DNA of 64,000 nt from Taibaiella chishuiensis (GTDB lineage: Bacteria > Bacteroidota > Bacteroidia > Chitinophagales > Chitinophagaceae), in contig NZ_PYGD01000012.1 of NCBI RefSeq assembly GCF_003014535.1, positions 118,524 through 182,523 on the forward strand, in the 5' to 3' direction. Position numbers and translations under genes: made by a program. The notes beneath the pieces are model-generated. The model was given only the letters and a program-made list of their open reading frames with translations. It was not told where the DNA came from and searched no databases. Below are positions 9,389 to 17,481 of this stretch, piece after piece. The first letter of the stretch is position 1, and each line of letters starts with the position of its first letter.

Positions 9389-10324
9389 CTACCCAAACGC
9401 TTCATCTTTCTTGCCGGCCAGCAGGTAAAGCACGGCCATCCTTACGGCTACGCCGTTTTGTACCTGGTCCAGGATAATGGAATGTTTGCTGTTGGCTACG
9501 TCGCTGTTCAGTTCCACGCCGCGGTTAATCGGACCGGGGTGCATGATCACGATCTCTTTACCGATCGAATCCAGCAGTTCTTTATTGATGCCATAGTAGA
9601 GCGAGTATTCGCGCAGGGAAGAGAACAGGGGTTTGTTCTGGCGTTCGAGCTGTATGCGCAGCACATTCGCTACATCGCACCATTCCAGGGTTTTGCGTAC
9701 ATCGTACGATACGGTAACGCCCAGTTTTTCGATGTGTTTGGGTATAAGGGTAGGCGGACCGCAAACGATTACCTCGGCGCCCATTTTGGTCAGCAGGTAA
9801 ATATTACTTAAAGCCACCCTGGAGTGCATGATATCGCCAAACAGCGCTACCTTTTTGCCTTTCAGGCCGCCCAGTTTTTCCCGGATCGAGAACGCATCGA
9901 GCAGCGCCTGGGTAGGGTGTTCGTTGATCCCGTCGCCGGCATTCACAATAGCGGCATTGATATGCTTGGCCAGGAAATGCGGCGCCCCGCTTGCCGAGTG
10001 GCGCATAACCACCATATCCACTTTCATGGACAGGATGTTCTGCACGGTATCGATCAGCGTTTCTCCTTTGGATACGGAACTGCCCGAAGCCGTAAAGTTG
10101 ATGGTGTCTGCACTGAGCCTTTTTTCGGCCAGCTCAAAGGAAATGCGGGTACGGGTGGAATTTTCGTAGAATAAATTTACTATGGTAGTGTCTCGGAGAA
10201 TAGGAACTTTCTTAATGGGACGTTGCAGGACATCCTTAAAATTATCTGCGGTCCGGAGCAGGAGATCTATATCTTCCGGTGTAAGGTCTTTAATGCCTAA
10301 TAGATGTTTTACGGATAGAGACAC
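9389..10324 (-). CDS. pyrB: Aspartate carbamoyltransferase catalytic chain
   Basis: At 311 residues this is the usual length for the catalytic chain of ATCase, which joins carbamoyl phosphate to aspartate in pyrimidine synthesis. The carbamoyl-phosphate loop FYENSTRTRISFELA sits at residues 52-66, and the ASGSSVSKGET (80s loop), HPTQALLDAF and MHPGPINRGVE motifs are all intact. It lies 24 nt downstream of pyrR on the same strand, so the two are very probably co-transcribed. No PyrI regulatory chain or dihydroorotase is adjacent. Confidence 0.97.
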   Translation of the reverse strand: MSLSVKHLLGIKDLTPEDIDLLLRTADNFKDVLQRPIKKVPILRDTTIVNLFYENSTRTRISFELAEKRLSADTINFTASGSSVSKGETLIDTVQNILSMKVDMVVMRHSASGAPHFLAKHINAAIVNAGDGINEHPTQALLDAFSIREKLGGLKGKKVALFGDIMHSRVALSNIYLLTKMGAEVIVCGPPTLIPKHIEKLGVTVSYDVRKTLEWCDVANVLRIQLERQNKPLFSSLREYSLYYGINKELLDSIGKEIVIMHPGPINRGVELNSDVANSKHSIILDQVQNGVAVRMAVLYLLAGKKDEAFG

Positions 10325-10348
10325 TTATATGATTTTGTTGTTTAAATT

Positions 10349-10876
10349 TTAAATAAGCACAACTTCGTCTTTCTTATCCTGTTCCTTCCACAGTACTTTT
10401 ACTTTTTGGGAAGCAACGGAGTCGACGGTCATACCCAGGTAGTCGGGCTGTATGGGCAGTTCCCGGCTAAAGCGCCGGTCGATCAGTACCAGCAGCTCTA
10501 CAGAACCCGGACGGCCAAAGTCGAGCAGGGCGTCGAGCCCGGCCCTTATCGTACGCCCGGTATATAATACGTCGTCGATCAGGATTACCTTTTTACCTTC
10601 TATGGAGAAGTTGATATCGGTTTCTGCGGCTACGTGTAATTCGTTGGAAGTGTTGAAATCGTCCCTGTAAAAGGTTATGTCGAGTTTGCCGTAAGGAATA
10701 ACGGCGCCCGGCAGCAGGGCTTTCAGTTTACTGTGTATCCTGTCGGAAAGAAATATCCCGCGGGGTTGCATCCCGATCAGTACCGCATCTGAAAAATCGC
10801 CATGATTTTCCAGCAACTGATGCGCCAGGCGCTCCAATGTGATGTTCAGCTGTTTTTGGGTAAAGAGAGACTTCAT
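10349..10876 (-). CDS. pyrR: PyrR-type uracil phosphoribosyltransferase / pyr regulator
   Basis: This 175-residue type I phosphoribosyltransferase has the PRPP loop VILIDDVLYTGRTIRAGL near residues 95-112 and the PyrR-type IGMQPRGIFLSDRI segment. In Gram-positive bacteria PyrR binds pyr mRNA to cause attenuation. Here the pyrR-pyrB gap is only 24 nt and I see no anti-terminator/terminator pair in it, so an enzymatic salvage role or regulation elsewhere is as likely. It sits between pdxH (52 nt upstream) and pyrB. Confidence 0.93.
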   Translation of the reverse strand: MKSLFTQKQLNITLERLAHQLLENHGDFSDAVLIGMQPRGIFLSDRIHSKLKALLPGAVIPYGKLDITFYRDDFNTSNELHVAAETDINFSIEGKKVILIDDVLYTGRTIRAGLDALLDFGRPGSVELLVLIDRRFSRELPIQPDYLGMTVDSVASQKVKVLWKEQDKKDEVVLI

Positions 10877-10928
10877 GATTCTGGAAGGCTGTTCAGGTTT
10901 GCGGGTTTGACATTAAATTTTGAAAGGC

Positions 10929-11582
10929 TCAGGGTGCAAGCCGTTGCCTGGTCCAGCCATTGTTGCGGCTCCCGGTAAAAACGATCCGGTCGTGCAATCT
11001 ATTGTGCCGTCCCTGCCAGAATTCTATGCGGGTAGGGATTACCCGGTAACCGCCCCAGTGTTCGGGCCGGGGCACTTCGCCCGATGCATATTGTTGTTCC
11101 AGCTGTTTTACTTTGTCTTCGAGTATTTCGCGACCCGCGATCACCTGGCTTTGCGGCGATGCAAGGGCGCTGATCTGGCTTCCTTTTGGCCTGGAGTGAA
11201 AATAGGTCTCGGAGTCTGCCGCCGGTATTTTTTCTACCCGGCCTTCTACCCGCACCTGGCGTTCCAGCTCTTTCCAGAAGAACAGGAGCGCTACATCGGG
11301 TTGGGCGGCCATCTGTTCGCCTTTGTTGCTGTCGTAATTGCTGAAGAATACAAAACTGTCGTCTTCTAATCCCTTGAGCAGCACAATACGCGCCGATGGC
11401 CTGGAAGAAGCGTCTACTGTGGCTAAGGTCATAGCATTGACTTCGCTCACACCGGCAGCTTCGGCTTCCTGGAACCATTTCCGGAAAAATGCAACCGGAT
11501 CATCGCCTACCTGTTCTTCGCCCAGCGAATCGCGGGTATAGTCGGCGCGGATCTTGGCTATATGTGCATCCGGGTTAGTCAT
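10929..11582 (-). CDS. pdxH: Pyridoxamine 5'-phosphate oxidase
   Basis: This 217-residue FMN enzyme oxidises pyridoxamine or pyridoxine 5'-phosphate to PLP. Recognisable parts are the N-terminal IRADYTRDSLGEEQVGDDP, the FMN-binding SARIVLLKG and FFSNYDSNKGEQ segments, RVEGRVEKI, and the C-terminal EFWQGRHNRLHDRI and RLAP end, where Arg-His contact PLP. Its ATG overlaps the stop of a 46-residue membrane-peptide gene by 8 nt, which suggests translational coupling. It precedes pyrR by 52 nt and may share its transcript. Confidence 0.97.
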   Translation of the reverse strand: MTNPDAHIAKIRADYTRDSLGEEQVGDDPVAFFRKWFQEAEAAGVSEVNAMTLATVDASSRPSARIVLLKGLEDDSFVFFSNYDSNKGEQMAAQPDVALLFFWKELERQVRVEGRVEKIPAADSETYFHSRPKGSQISALASPQSQVIAGREILEDKVKQLEQQYASGEVPRPEHWGGYRVIPTRIEFWQGRHNRLHDRIVFTGSRNNGWTRQRLAP

Positions 11583-11715
11583 TCAGATCGGAAGTATTCA
11601 GGTATTTGAACATTACCCAGATCCAAACGATGGCCATAACCACCACCAGGGCGTATGCAGAAAATTCACCAACTTTATTACCTAATTCGTACATGTTCAA
11701 CAGTACAGGTGTCAT
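11575..11715 (-). CDS. 46-residue single-pass membrane peptide upstream of pdxH
   Basis: A short frame of 46 residues has a charged/polar start (NMYELGNKVGEF), one strongly hydrophobic helix (YALVVVMAIVWIWVMF at about 21-36) and a polar acidic end (KYLNTSDLND). The stop overlaps the pdxH start (ATGACTAA), the typical geometry of translationally coupled genes, which supports it being real. A second ATG seven codons in (MYELGN) is an alternative start. I do not recognise the family. The topology suggests an inner-membrane peptide, possibly a subunit of a larger complex. Confidence 0.6.
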   Translation of the reverse strand: MTPVLLNMYELGNKVGEFSAYALVVVMAIVWIWVMFKYLNTSDLND

Positions 11716-11854
11716 ATCCGTTATTTATTTTAATTGAATGATAACCCGGTAGTGCTCCTCCGGGAACTGCGGGCAAAGGTATTACAAAACGCGGTATAAT
11801 CAAAGAGAAAGGATGCCGGAAAATATGGGTTTTACCGGCCCTGTAATTTGTATG

Positions 11855-11862
11855 TATGTTTG
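11855..11862 (+). promoter_or_regulatory. -7 promoter element before the DMT transporter
   Basis: TATGTTTG fits TAnnTTTG. It overlaps the first possible ATG (11856) and so argues for the second ATG at 11895 as the true start. Confidence 0.4.
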
Positions 11863-11894
11863 TACTACCGGTTAAGTCCGGCCGGTATTTCCGT

Positions 11895-12827
11895 ATGATC
11901 CAAAAACGCAGGTCCGTGGCTATCGTGCTGGGACTGGTATCCTCGTTGTTCTTCGCATTGTCCTTTATCCTCAACCGTATGATGTCGCTGTCGGGCGGCA
12001 GCTGGTTGTGGAGCGCCTCGCTGCGCTTCCTGCTTATGCTGCCGCTCCTGTGGGTACTGGTTGCGCTGCGGGGCGGCATCAGGCCGCTTTTGCGCATCAT
12101 GAAAGCCGATCCCGTGCCCTGGCTCTTATGGGGTACCGTTGGCTTCGGTATCTTCTACGCCCCGCTTACGTTTGCCGCTAAGTACGGGCCCTCCTGGCTG
12201 GTAGCCGGTACCTGGCAGATCACCATTGTAGCCGGTATGCTGGTAGCGCCCCTGCTCGAACGCCGCGGCAACCGGCAACGCATACCGGGACGCGCCATGC
12301 TGTTCTCGCTGGTTATCCTTGCAGGGGTAATGGTCATGCAAATCAGCCAGGCTGCCTCGCTTACTGTCCCGCAACTGCTGGCGGGAACGCTGCCGGTACT
12401 GGTAGCGGCCTTCGCTTATCCCGTTGGCAACCGCATGATGATGAAAGTGGCCGGTAACCGGGTCGATGCCCAGCAGCGCACCCTGGGCATGACCCTGGGC
12501 AGTACGCCTTTCTGGATCGTTACCGCAGCGGCAGGTTTCGTGGTGGCCGGTCCGCCTTCCGGTTCCCTGGTTTTTCAATCCTTCCTGGTAGCGGTAACCT
12601 CGGGCGTTATCGCCACTACCTTATTTTTCAAAGCTACCGACAGCGCCCGGGACGATCATCAGCTGCTGGCCTCCGTCGAAGCGACGCAGGCCGGCGAGGT
12701 GCTGTTTGCGCTCCTGGGCGAGCTGATCCTGCTCGATGGCAAGCCGCCGGATGGGCTTGCCTGTACCGGCATCGCACTGGTTATTGGCGGTATGCTGCTG
12801 CACAGTAAAGCAGGAGCGAAAACATAA
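11895..12827 (+). CDS. DMT-superfamily multidrug efflux transporter
   Basis: This 310-residue inner-membrane protein has about ten hydrophobic helices arranged as two halves, matching the EamA/EmrE-like drug/metabolite transporter superfamily (the branch named multidrug resistance efflux transporter). The N-terminal helix VAIVLGLVSSLFFALSFILNR and the second-half start are typical. The substrate is unknown. An ATG at 11856 would add 13 residues, but a promoter -7 box covers it. The gene is followed by a strong terminator. Confidence 0.8.
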   Translation: MIQKRRSVAIVLGLVSSLFFALSFILNRMMSLSGGSWLWSASLRFLLMLPLLWVLVALRGGIRPLLRIMKADPVPWLLWGTVGFGIFYAPLTFAAKYGPSWLVAGTWQITIVAGMLVAPLLERRGNRQRIPGRAMLFSLVILAGVMVMQISQAASLTVPQLLAGTLPVLVAAFAYPVGNRMMMKVAGNRVDAQQRTLGMTLGSTPFWIVTAAAGFVVAGPPSGSLVFQSFLVAVTSGVIATTLFFKATDSARDDHQLLASVEATQAGEVLFALLGELILLDGKPPDGLACTGIALVIGGMLLHSKAGAKT

Positions 12828-12891
12828 CCTGCGGTCGATCGTTTGCAGCGGCAGTTTATCCCTGTCACCGGCCTTTTGCCACCGGGTATAT

Positions 12892-12926
12892 CCCCGTACA
12901 GAAAAAAAGTACGGGGGCATTTTTTG
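12892..12926 (+). terminator. Terminator of the DMT transporter gene
   Basis: Stem CCCCGTAC / GTACGGGG with an A-rich loop, followed by GCATTTTTTG. Confidence 0.8.
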
Positions 12927-12968
12927 CACCCATAGCTGTTGACCTTTGGCTCTCACTAAACACATGTT

Positions 12969-13391
12969 ATGAAAAAGTTTTTCCTTTCTGCTCTTTTTGC
13001 AATGGCTTGCGCATTTGGTAGCCAGGCCAACACCTTTACCTTTATCAACCTGTCGGGTTGCGTGTACACCTATCATGTTGCCGGTGCAGATCCTGCTACG
13101 CCCAACACCGTTTTTGCCAGCCAGCCGGTAACCGTTCCTCCTGGCACCACTGCTTTTAACCAGCCTTCCGACCTGCCGGGAATGGCTTCCCTGCCGGCTA
13201 CAGTATACTATTACTTTGTGCGGGGCTGGGTAAATGCAACGCCAACCAGCTATTCTGCCAATGTGGGCAGCTACCCCGGTTTTACCTCTCCCGTTACTGT
13301 GCCTGCCTTGCCTTGCAATAGCAATGCCGGTAGTACCGTAAACTGGAACGGCAATACTACAGGCGGCAATGTGGTTGTCCTGATCTTCTAA
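12969..13391 (+). CDS. Small secreted protein of unknown function
   Basis: This 140-residue protein has an evident signal peptide (MKKFFLSALFAMACAFGSQAN). The mature part is rich in Thr, Pro, Val, Asn and Gly, with two cysteines (near LSGCVYTYH and ALPCNSNAG) that could form a disulfide. It looks like an all-beta extracellular domain, with no T9SS C-terminal domain and no motif I recognise. It converges on the RiPP precursor gene, with a shared strong hairpin between them. No function is proposed. Confidence 0.65.
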   Translation: MKKFFLSALFAMACAFGSQANTFTFINLSGCVYTYHVAGADPATPNTVFASQPVTVPPGTTAFNQPSDLPGMASLPATVYYYFVRGWVNATPTSYSANVGSYPGFTSPVTVPALPCNSNAGSTVNWNGNTTGGNVVVLIF

Positions 13392-13418
13392 ACCGCGATA
13401 CGAAACTAACCTTAACCA

Positions 13419-13449
13419 AAAGGCAGGAACACCTGGTGTTCCTGCCTTT
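13419..13449. terminator. Bidirectional hairpin terminator
   Basis: A perfect 14-bp stem (AAAGGCAGGAACAC / GTGTTCCTGCCTTT) with a 3-nt loop, between the secreted-protein gene and the convergent RiPP precursor gene. Confidence 0.85.
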
Positions 13450-13473
13450 CTCTTTGTACGGTGCTGCGGGGTA

Positions 13474-13653
13474 TTAATCCTGGCAGGTAGCCGGGTGCCG
13501 GATCGTCGAAATGGTATGCGTCAGGCAGGCGGCTGCAGGTTCGCGGGTATTGACGCCGCCGAGTACAGGGGCCTGTTGTGTCTTGCTGAGCTGGATCACC
13601 GTTTCCTTTTGCAGGAACAGCTTCTGCCCGATCTTGATGGTTTTCTTTTTCAT
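13474..13653 (-). CDS. Putative class I lanthipeptide-like (RiPP) precursor peptide
   Basis: A 59-codon frame begins MKKKTIKIGQKLFLQKETV and continues with a leader of the Bacteroidota class I lanthipeptide (pinensin-like) kind: a basic start, an L.KETV..LS..Q pattern, then V-x-GG at residues 30-33 as the expected cleavage site. The 26-residue putative core after Gly-Gly holds two Cys (13 residues apart) and six Thr/Ser, the raw material for dehydration and lanthionine ring formation. It runs on the same strand 66 nt beyond a T9SS protein gene. No LanB/LanC, radical-SAM enzyme or peptidase-ABC exporter is in the window, so it is an orphan precursor. The leader resemblance is clear; modification is inferred. 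Confidence 0.6.
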   Translation of the reverse strand: MKKKTIKIGQKLFLQKETVIQLSKTQQAPVLGGVNTREPAAACLTHTISTIRHPATCQD

Positions 13654-13685
13654 ACAGGAGCGTTTTTGTTATGGGTTATGCTTGT

Positions 13686-13718
13686 TTCCTGCTGCCGGGC
13701 GCAGCCCGGCAGCAGGAA
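13686..13718. other. Long perfect hairpin without U-tract
   Basis: A 15-bp perfect stem (TTCCTGCTGCCGGGC and its complement, 3-nt loop) begins 1 nt after the stop of the T9SS protein gene. On the minus strand it is followed by AAACAAG rather than a T-run, so it may stabilise mRNA or only partly terminate. Confidence 0.6.
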
Positions 13719-13719
13719 G

Positions 13720-15204
13720 TTATTGTTTGCTGAGCTTAATGGTTTTGCTCTGCCTGCTGTCCGTGTATTGTACTAGGTAAGTGCCGGTTGCCAGGGAACT
13801 CAGGTCTATAAGAGTTTCGGCTGCGGTTACGGGCAGGGTACGCACCACGTTGCCGGCAAGACTCATTATCCTTATTACCGCGTCGCTGCCCGTTGCGCCA
13901 TAGGTATTGACGGATACGGACCCGGTAAAGGGATTCGGTGCGGCGATCATATCGAAAGCGGCATCTGCCGCATCGAGGCGCAGTATCTTCGATTGTTGTT
14001 TACGGCCGTCCATATCCTCCTGCTCCAGCCGGTAGAATACGGAATTATAAACCGGGCTTCGGTCGTCGAAGGTGTAGCTGAGCTTATGCTCGCTGTTGCC
14101 GTTGGGCGCTTGTGTGGCGAGATAACCTATCGTGCTGAATTGCCTGCCGTCGTCGGAGCGTTGTACGATAAACCCTTTGTTATTGTGCTCGCTGGAAGTG
14201 GTCCAGCTTAAGCGGGCATAATTGTCTTTAACAGCCCCGGTTAAGGTTACAAACTGTACGGGCAGCGGTACGCCGCCAACAGTGATGATAAAGTCGCCCG
14301 AGGTATTGGAGGAATAGGCATAAGCTCTCAGGTAATAGGTCTGACCGGCGGTAACGGCTGCGGATATGGGGCCGCCTTCGTCGGAGCAGCCCATGCTGGT
14401 CAGCGATCCGCAGGTACCGCTAAACAATTCCCATACTGCGTCGATGTCGGTCTGGTCTACGTCTACAGTCATATTGCCGGTGGTGGCGGGTACAAATTTG
14501 AACCAGATATCGTTGGCTACAAAAGCGGTATACCCTTCGCAGGTTATCGGCGCCATACTTTGCGTGGCATTGATATTGCTTACCGTCGTTGTACCGGAGC
14601 TGTTGATAAACGTGGCGCCTGCGCATTCATCATAAACGGGTGCCGGTGGCGCCGCTCCCACGCAGAGGTCGAAACTGATACCCGTTGCCACGGTATTGAA
14701 GTTGTCGTCGCTGGCATCGTCGCCCGCTACCCGGATATAATAGGTGGCGCCGGCCGTGAGCCCCGATGCCGTAAAAACGATGTCGGTAGCCGGGTCGCCC
14801 GCACTGATATCCTGGTAGCCGTCACCGCAATTAAACTCGGTAAGCGTACCACAGGCGCCGCTGTATACCGACAAGGTATAGGCGTAATAGGCCAGGTTGG
14901 ATGCGGTGGGCGTCACATTGGTAAGCGATATCTGGTGGGCGGCGCCGGTGGCCTGGAAACTATACCAGAGGTCGTGGCTGGGTTCGTAGGCACAATTGCT
15001 GATGGGATCAGAGGAGAGGGTCGCGGTGCCACTGTTGCCTGAGGTGGGTGTGCTGCAGGTGGCCGTTGCAGAAGGTGTGATCGAGATGGCACCGCTGCAT
15101 TCATCGTTTGCAGGCGCCTGCGCCAGTGCCGGGATACTGAGCGCTAAACATAATAAAGCGGTAAGTTGCGCGCTGCGCAACAGGTTCAGGTAATTTTTTT
15201 TCAT
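13720..15204 (-). CDS. Secreted T9SS-sorted protein with two PPC/CUB-like domains
   Basis: This 494-residue exported protein has its start at 15204 (MKKNYLNLLRSAQLTALLCLALS signal peptide ending PALAQA). Two similar beta-sandwich domains follow, each beginning NDEC(S/A)GA and containing a G-E/S-L-T-x-(F/M)-x-C-(G/S)-D pattern and a (A/G)xTYY(I/L)R(V/A) strand, as in pre-peptidase C-terminal domains. A spacer with a fibronectin-like segment (ARLSWTTSSEHNNKGF...) leads to a C-terminal T9SS type A sorting domain (AAPNPFTG...SLATGTYLVQY...KTIKLSKQ). Surface attachment or secretion by T9SS is expected. No catalytic domain is seen, so an adhesin or binding role is likely. Confidence 0.85.
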   Translation of the reverse strand: MKKNYLNLLRSAQLTALLCLALSIPALAQAPANDECSGAISITPSATATCSTPTSGNSGTATLSSDPISNCAYEPSHDLWYSFQATGAAHQISLTNVTPTASNLAYYAYTLSVYSGACGTLTEFNCGDGYQDISAGDPATDIVFTASGLTAGATYYIRVAGDDASDDNFNTVATGISFDLCVGAAPPAPVYDECAGATFINSSGTTTVSNINATQSMAPITCEGYTAFVANDIWFKFVPATTGNMTVDVDQTDIDAVWELFSGTCGSLTSMGCSDEGGPISAAVTAGQTYYLRAYAYSSNTSGDFIITVGGVPLPVQFVTLTGAVKDNYARLSWTTSSEHNNKGFIVQRSDDGRQFSTIGYLATQAPNGNSEHKLSYTFDDRSPVYNSVFYRLEQEDMDGRKQQSKILRLDAADAAFDMIAAPNPFTGSVSVNTYGATGSDAVIRIMSLAGNVVRTLPVTAAETLIDLSSLATGTYLVQYTDSRQSKTIKLSKQ

Positions 15205-15672
15205 AATCTCTTTTTTGGTTTTTAGATAAACAGGCAACAACAGGCAGCATAAAAAATGAACTTATTGTTGATTTTTCTATTTAACAATGCGGGGCAAAAG
15301 TGGCTGGCAAAGAAGTGTTAAATAAAGCTGCTTGCCTGTCTATCCTTGGCCAGGAGCGGCTATGGGTTTAAAGTTTTTTGCGCATCTGGGGAATGTTTGG
15401 AGGATACGCAGGTAGGTATTTTTTATACGGCCGTGTCGGTGATGCTCACATTTGCAATGTGAGGGGATATGAATTACTGCAAACGTTTGTAAACCGGGTA
15501 ACTAAAAATCAGCTTTGTGACGTACATTACTATCGTGATTAAAATAAGATAAAAAGCAGGCCCGGATGTCTATCCGGGCTTTTCCTGTTTTAACAGGGCT
15601 TCTGCTGGGTTTTGAACGCAAAAAAAGAGCTACCTGTATGGGTAGCTCTTTGGTTATCATTTATGGAAGCGG
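15205..15672. other. Gene-free spacer with two hairpins
   Basis: About 470 bp without a credible gene. It contains a GCCCGGAT-GTCT-ATCCGGGC hairpin at 15560-15579, with T-runs on both sides, and the terminator of the next gene. The rest is AT-rich upstream DNA of the T9SS protein gene, with no clear TAnnTTTG element. Confidence 0.5.
15624..15651 (-). terminator. Terminator of the 260-residue T9SS protein gene
   Basis: Stem AAAGAGCTACC / GGTAGCTCTTT, followed by TTTT on the minus strand. Confidence 0.8.
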
Positions 15673-16455
15673 TTATTTGGATACGGTGATCTTACCCACT
15701 GCTTTGCGGTCGTCGGCAATCAGTTCGAGGTAGTAGATACCATTATTGAGCCTTGACACGTCTACCGAAAGCTCTTTTTCGCCGTTTTGTTTGCCAAATT
15801 CTTTAACCATTACCACGCGACCGGTAATGTCGGCGATCCGCACCGTTACCTGGTTATTGCTGTAGGCATATTTAAAGCTCACGACGCCTGTTACCGGGTT
15901 GGGGTAGGTCATCAGGCTCGAAGTTTTGCCCGAAGCGAAGAGGTCTTCTATGCCGGTTTTACAGTTGAGTTTGATTTTTGCACCGGCAGCCATTGTGCTG
16001 CCCGCGGTGTCGATTTGCAGGGCATTGGCAGGTGCAGGGTTAACATTGAAAAAGCTAACGGCCTGGGTAAACATGATATAGCTTCCATCGTCGAAAGGAG
16101 GATAGAGGAATTCTCCGTTACTGGCATCAGCAAGACGTTGAATGCTTGAAACCTTGATTTTGTCTTTAATGTGTATAATGGTGTCGTTGGGAGGTACGGC
16201 TGTAGATGTGGGCACTACATTCACCCTGCCTTCCGGCGCCCAGGGAGAATACAGGAAAAACGTGTCGGTAGTCAGCACTGTGCCCGGGCCGAGGTTAATA
16301 AATATAAATTCTACATCGTTGGAATCTGTGCAGGAAAGGGTTGTTTCCGAACCGGGACTGGAGGAAATCCAGATCGCTTTAACTTTCGTTGTTCTTTGCG
16401 CAGAGGCACTTATCGTAAGACACAGTAAGGCCAGGATCGTGTAAATCGACTTCAT
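15673..16455 (-). CDS. Secreted T9SS-sorted protein, otherwise unrecognised
   Basis: This 260-residue exported protein starts with a signal peptide (MKSIYTILALLCLTISASAQ). The central part (to about residue 175) is an unassigned beta-rich domain with a lone pair of Cys (TLSCTDS and LNCKTGIED). The last 80 residues are a textbook T9SS type A sorting domain: TYPNPVTGVVSF, VRIADITGRVV, then a RLNNGIYYLELI segment and KITVSK end. It is probably anchored to or released from the cell surface. It is monocistronic, with its own terminator. Confidence 0.8.
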   Translation of the reverse strand: MKSIYTILALLCLTISASAQRTTKVKAIWISSSPGSETTLSCTDSNDVEFIFINLGPGTVLTTDTFFLYSPWAPEGRVNVVPTSTAVPPNDTIIHIKDKIKVSSIQRLADASNGEFLYPPFDDGSYIMFTQAVSFFNVNPAPANALQIDTAGSTMAAGAKIKLNCKTGIEDLFASGKTSSLMTYPNPVTGVVSFKYAYSNNQVTVRIADITGRVVMVKEFGKQNGEKELSVDVSRLNNGIYYLELIADDRKAVGKITVSK

Positions 16456-16787
16456 GATTTTTTGTTTTTTGATTAAAAAAATAATTCTTCACAAATCTAA
16501 TCTTTAACCATTTATGTATGTTTACATATTTGCATTAATTCGTACACGTTTGCATTTTTTATGACTTTTTCGTATGGTTTTCAGATTATATTTGTTCTAT
16601 GTTTTTTTGTTTTTTGGCTGTTGGATGTTAATCTAAAAACTGGCACAGCTATTTATGACAAGGGTTTCCCAAAGCGGGAAACCCTTGTTTATGTACAGCA
16701 CAAAATATACAGGTTGTTTTTTTTTGTTTATACCGGTGCCGGGCGTAATAGAAAGCATCCATGCCGGCGCGTCCGGACATCAGTTTG
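16456..16787. other. AT-rich spacer with long hairpin
   Basis: Intergenic DNA. A 13-bp perfect hairpin (ACAAGGGTTTCCC / GGGAAACCCTTGT, 16658-16688) lies 100 nt past the ccmB stop and may terminate it, though its U-tract is weak. A T-rich run follows at 16717-16729. Confidence 0.5.
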
Positions 16788-17444
16788 CTACTCCTTCCAC
16801 AAAAAGGGGAAGAGAATAACAGACAGTGCGATGATCAGCACATCCATGCCCAGCATCATCAATGCCATACCCCACCAGCCTTCCTGTAATACATTGCTGA
16901 CAGCGCCCAGGGCCAGGTTGCTCAGGATCATCAGCAACGGGATGGCGATCGGAAAGCCTAAAATAGCCATCAAAGCCGCATTCTGCCTGGCTTGTGCCGC
17001 AATGGCGGATAAGAAAGTAAAGAGCAGCGAAAGACTAGAGGCGCCAAGGCAACATACGCCCACGTACATGGCCGGCCGGATCAGCGGGCTGCCCAGCATG
17101 ACATTGAACAGGACCAGCGAAATAAACATCATCACCAGCATCATAGCCAGGCTATACACCATTTTAGCAATGATGTACTGTACCGGCGCCGCAATGGTAA
17201 AATAATACCGGGTCCGTGCCTCGCCCTCCTGTAAAAAACTCTTGGCCACGGTATTTACCGTCACGAACAACTGGGCAATCCAGAATAAGGCATTCCAGAT
17301 GCGGCTTTCCGGTTGGCCGGCCATCATGTATAACACGAATACGGTACAACCCACATACAGCATTACCCCAAACAGGGTATGCTTCTGCCGCCATTCCAGC
17401 AGGAAGTCTTTTTTAATGAGGGTAAGCAGTTGCGTTACAAACAT
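16788..17444 (-). CDS. ccmB: Haem exporter protein B (cytochrome c maturation ABC permease)
   Basis: This 218-residue inner-membrane protein has six hydrophobic helices and the CcmB pattern: FLLEWRQKHTLFGVMLY at the start, then ALFWIAQLFVTVNTVAKSF and EGEARTRYYFTIAAPVQYI. CcmB works with the CcmA ATPase and CcmC in system I cytochrome c maturation. No other ccm gene is adjacent, though Bacteroidota often scatter them. The nitroreductase gene lies 37 nt upstream. A GGAAACG/CGTTTCC inverted repeat sits between them, so co-transcription is uncertain. Confidence 0.92.
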   Translation of the reverse strand: MFVTQLLTLIKKDFLLEWRQKHTLFGVMLYVGCTVFVLYMMAGQPESRIWNALFWIAQLFVTVNTVAKSFLQEGEARTRYYFTIAAPVQYIIAKMVYSLAMMLVMMFISLVLFNVMLGSPLIRPAMYVGVCCLGASSLSLLFTFLSAIAAQARQNAALMAILGFPIAIPLLMILSNLALGAVSNVLQEGWWGMALMMLGMDVLIIALSVILFPFLWKE

Positions 17445-17481
17445 TTCGGAAACGTGTATAAAGGCGGGGGCTGCGTTTCCG

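Noticed and set aside
10325..10348. pyr attenuator between pyrR and pyrB
   Set aside because: The gap is only 24 nt and holds no terminator-antiterminator pair.
16561..17205. 214-codon plus-strand frame overlapping ccmB
   Set aside because: Its second half is antisense to ccmB and its first half is AT-rich spacer with a hairpin.
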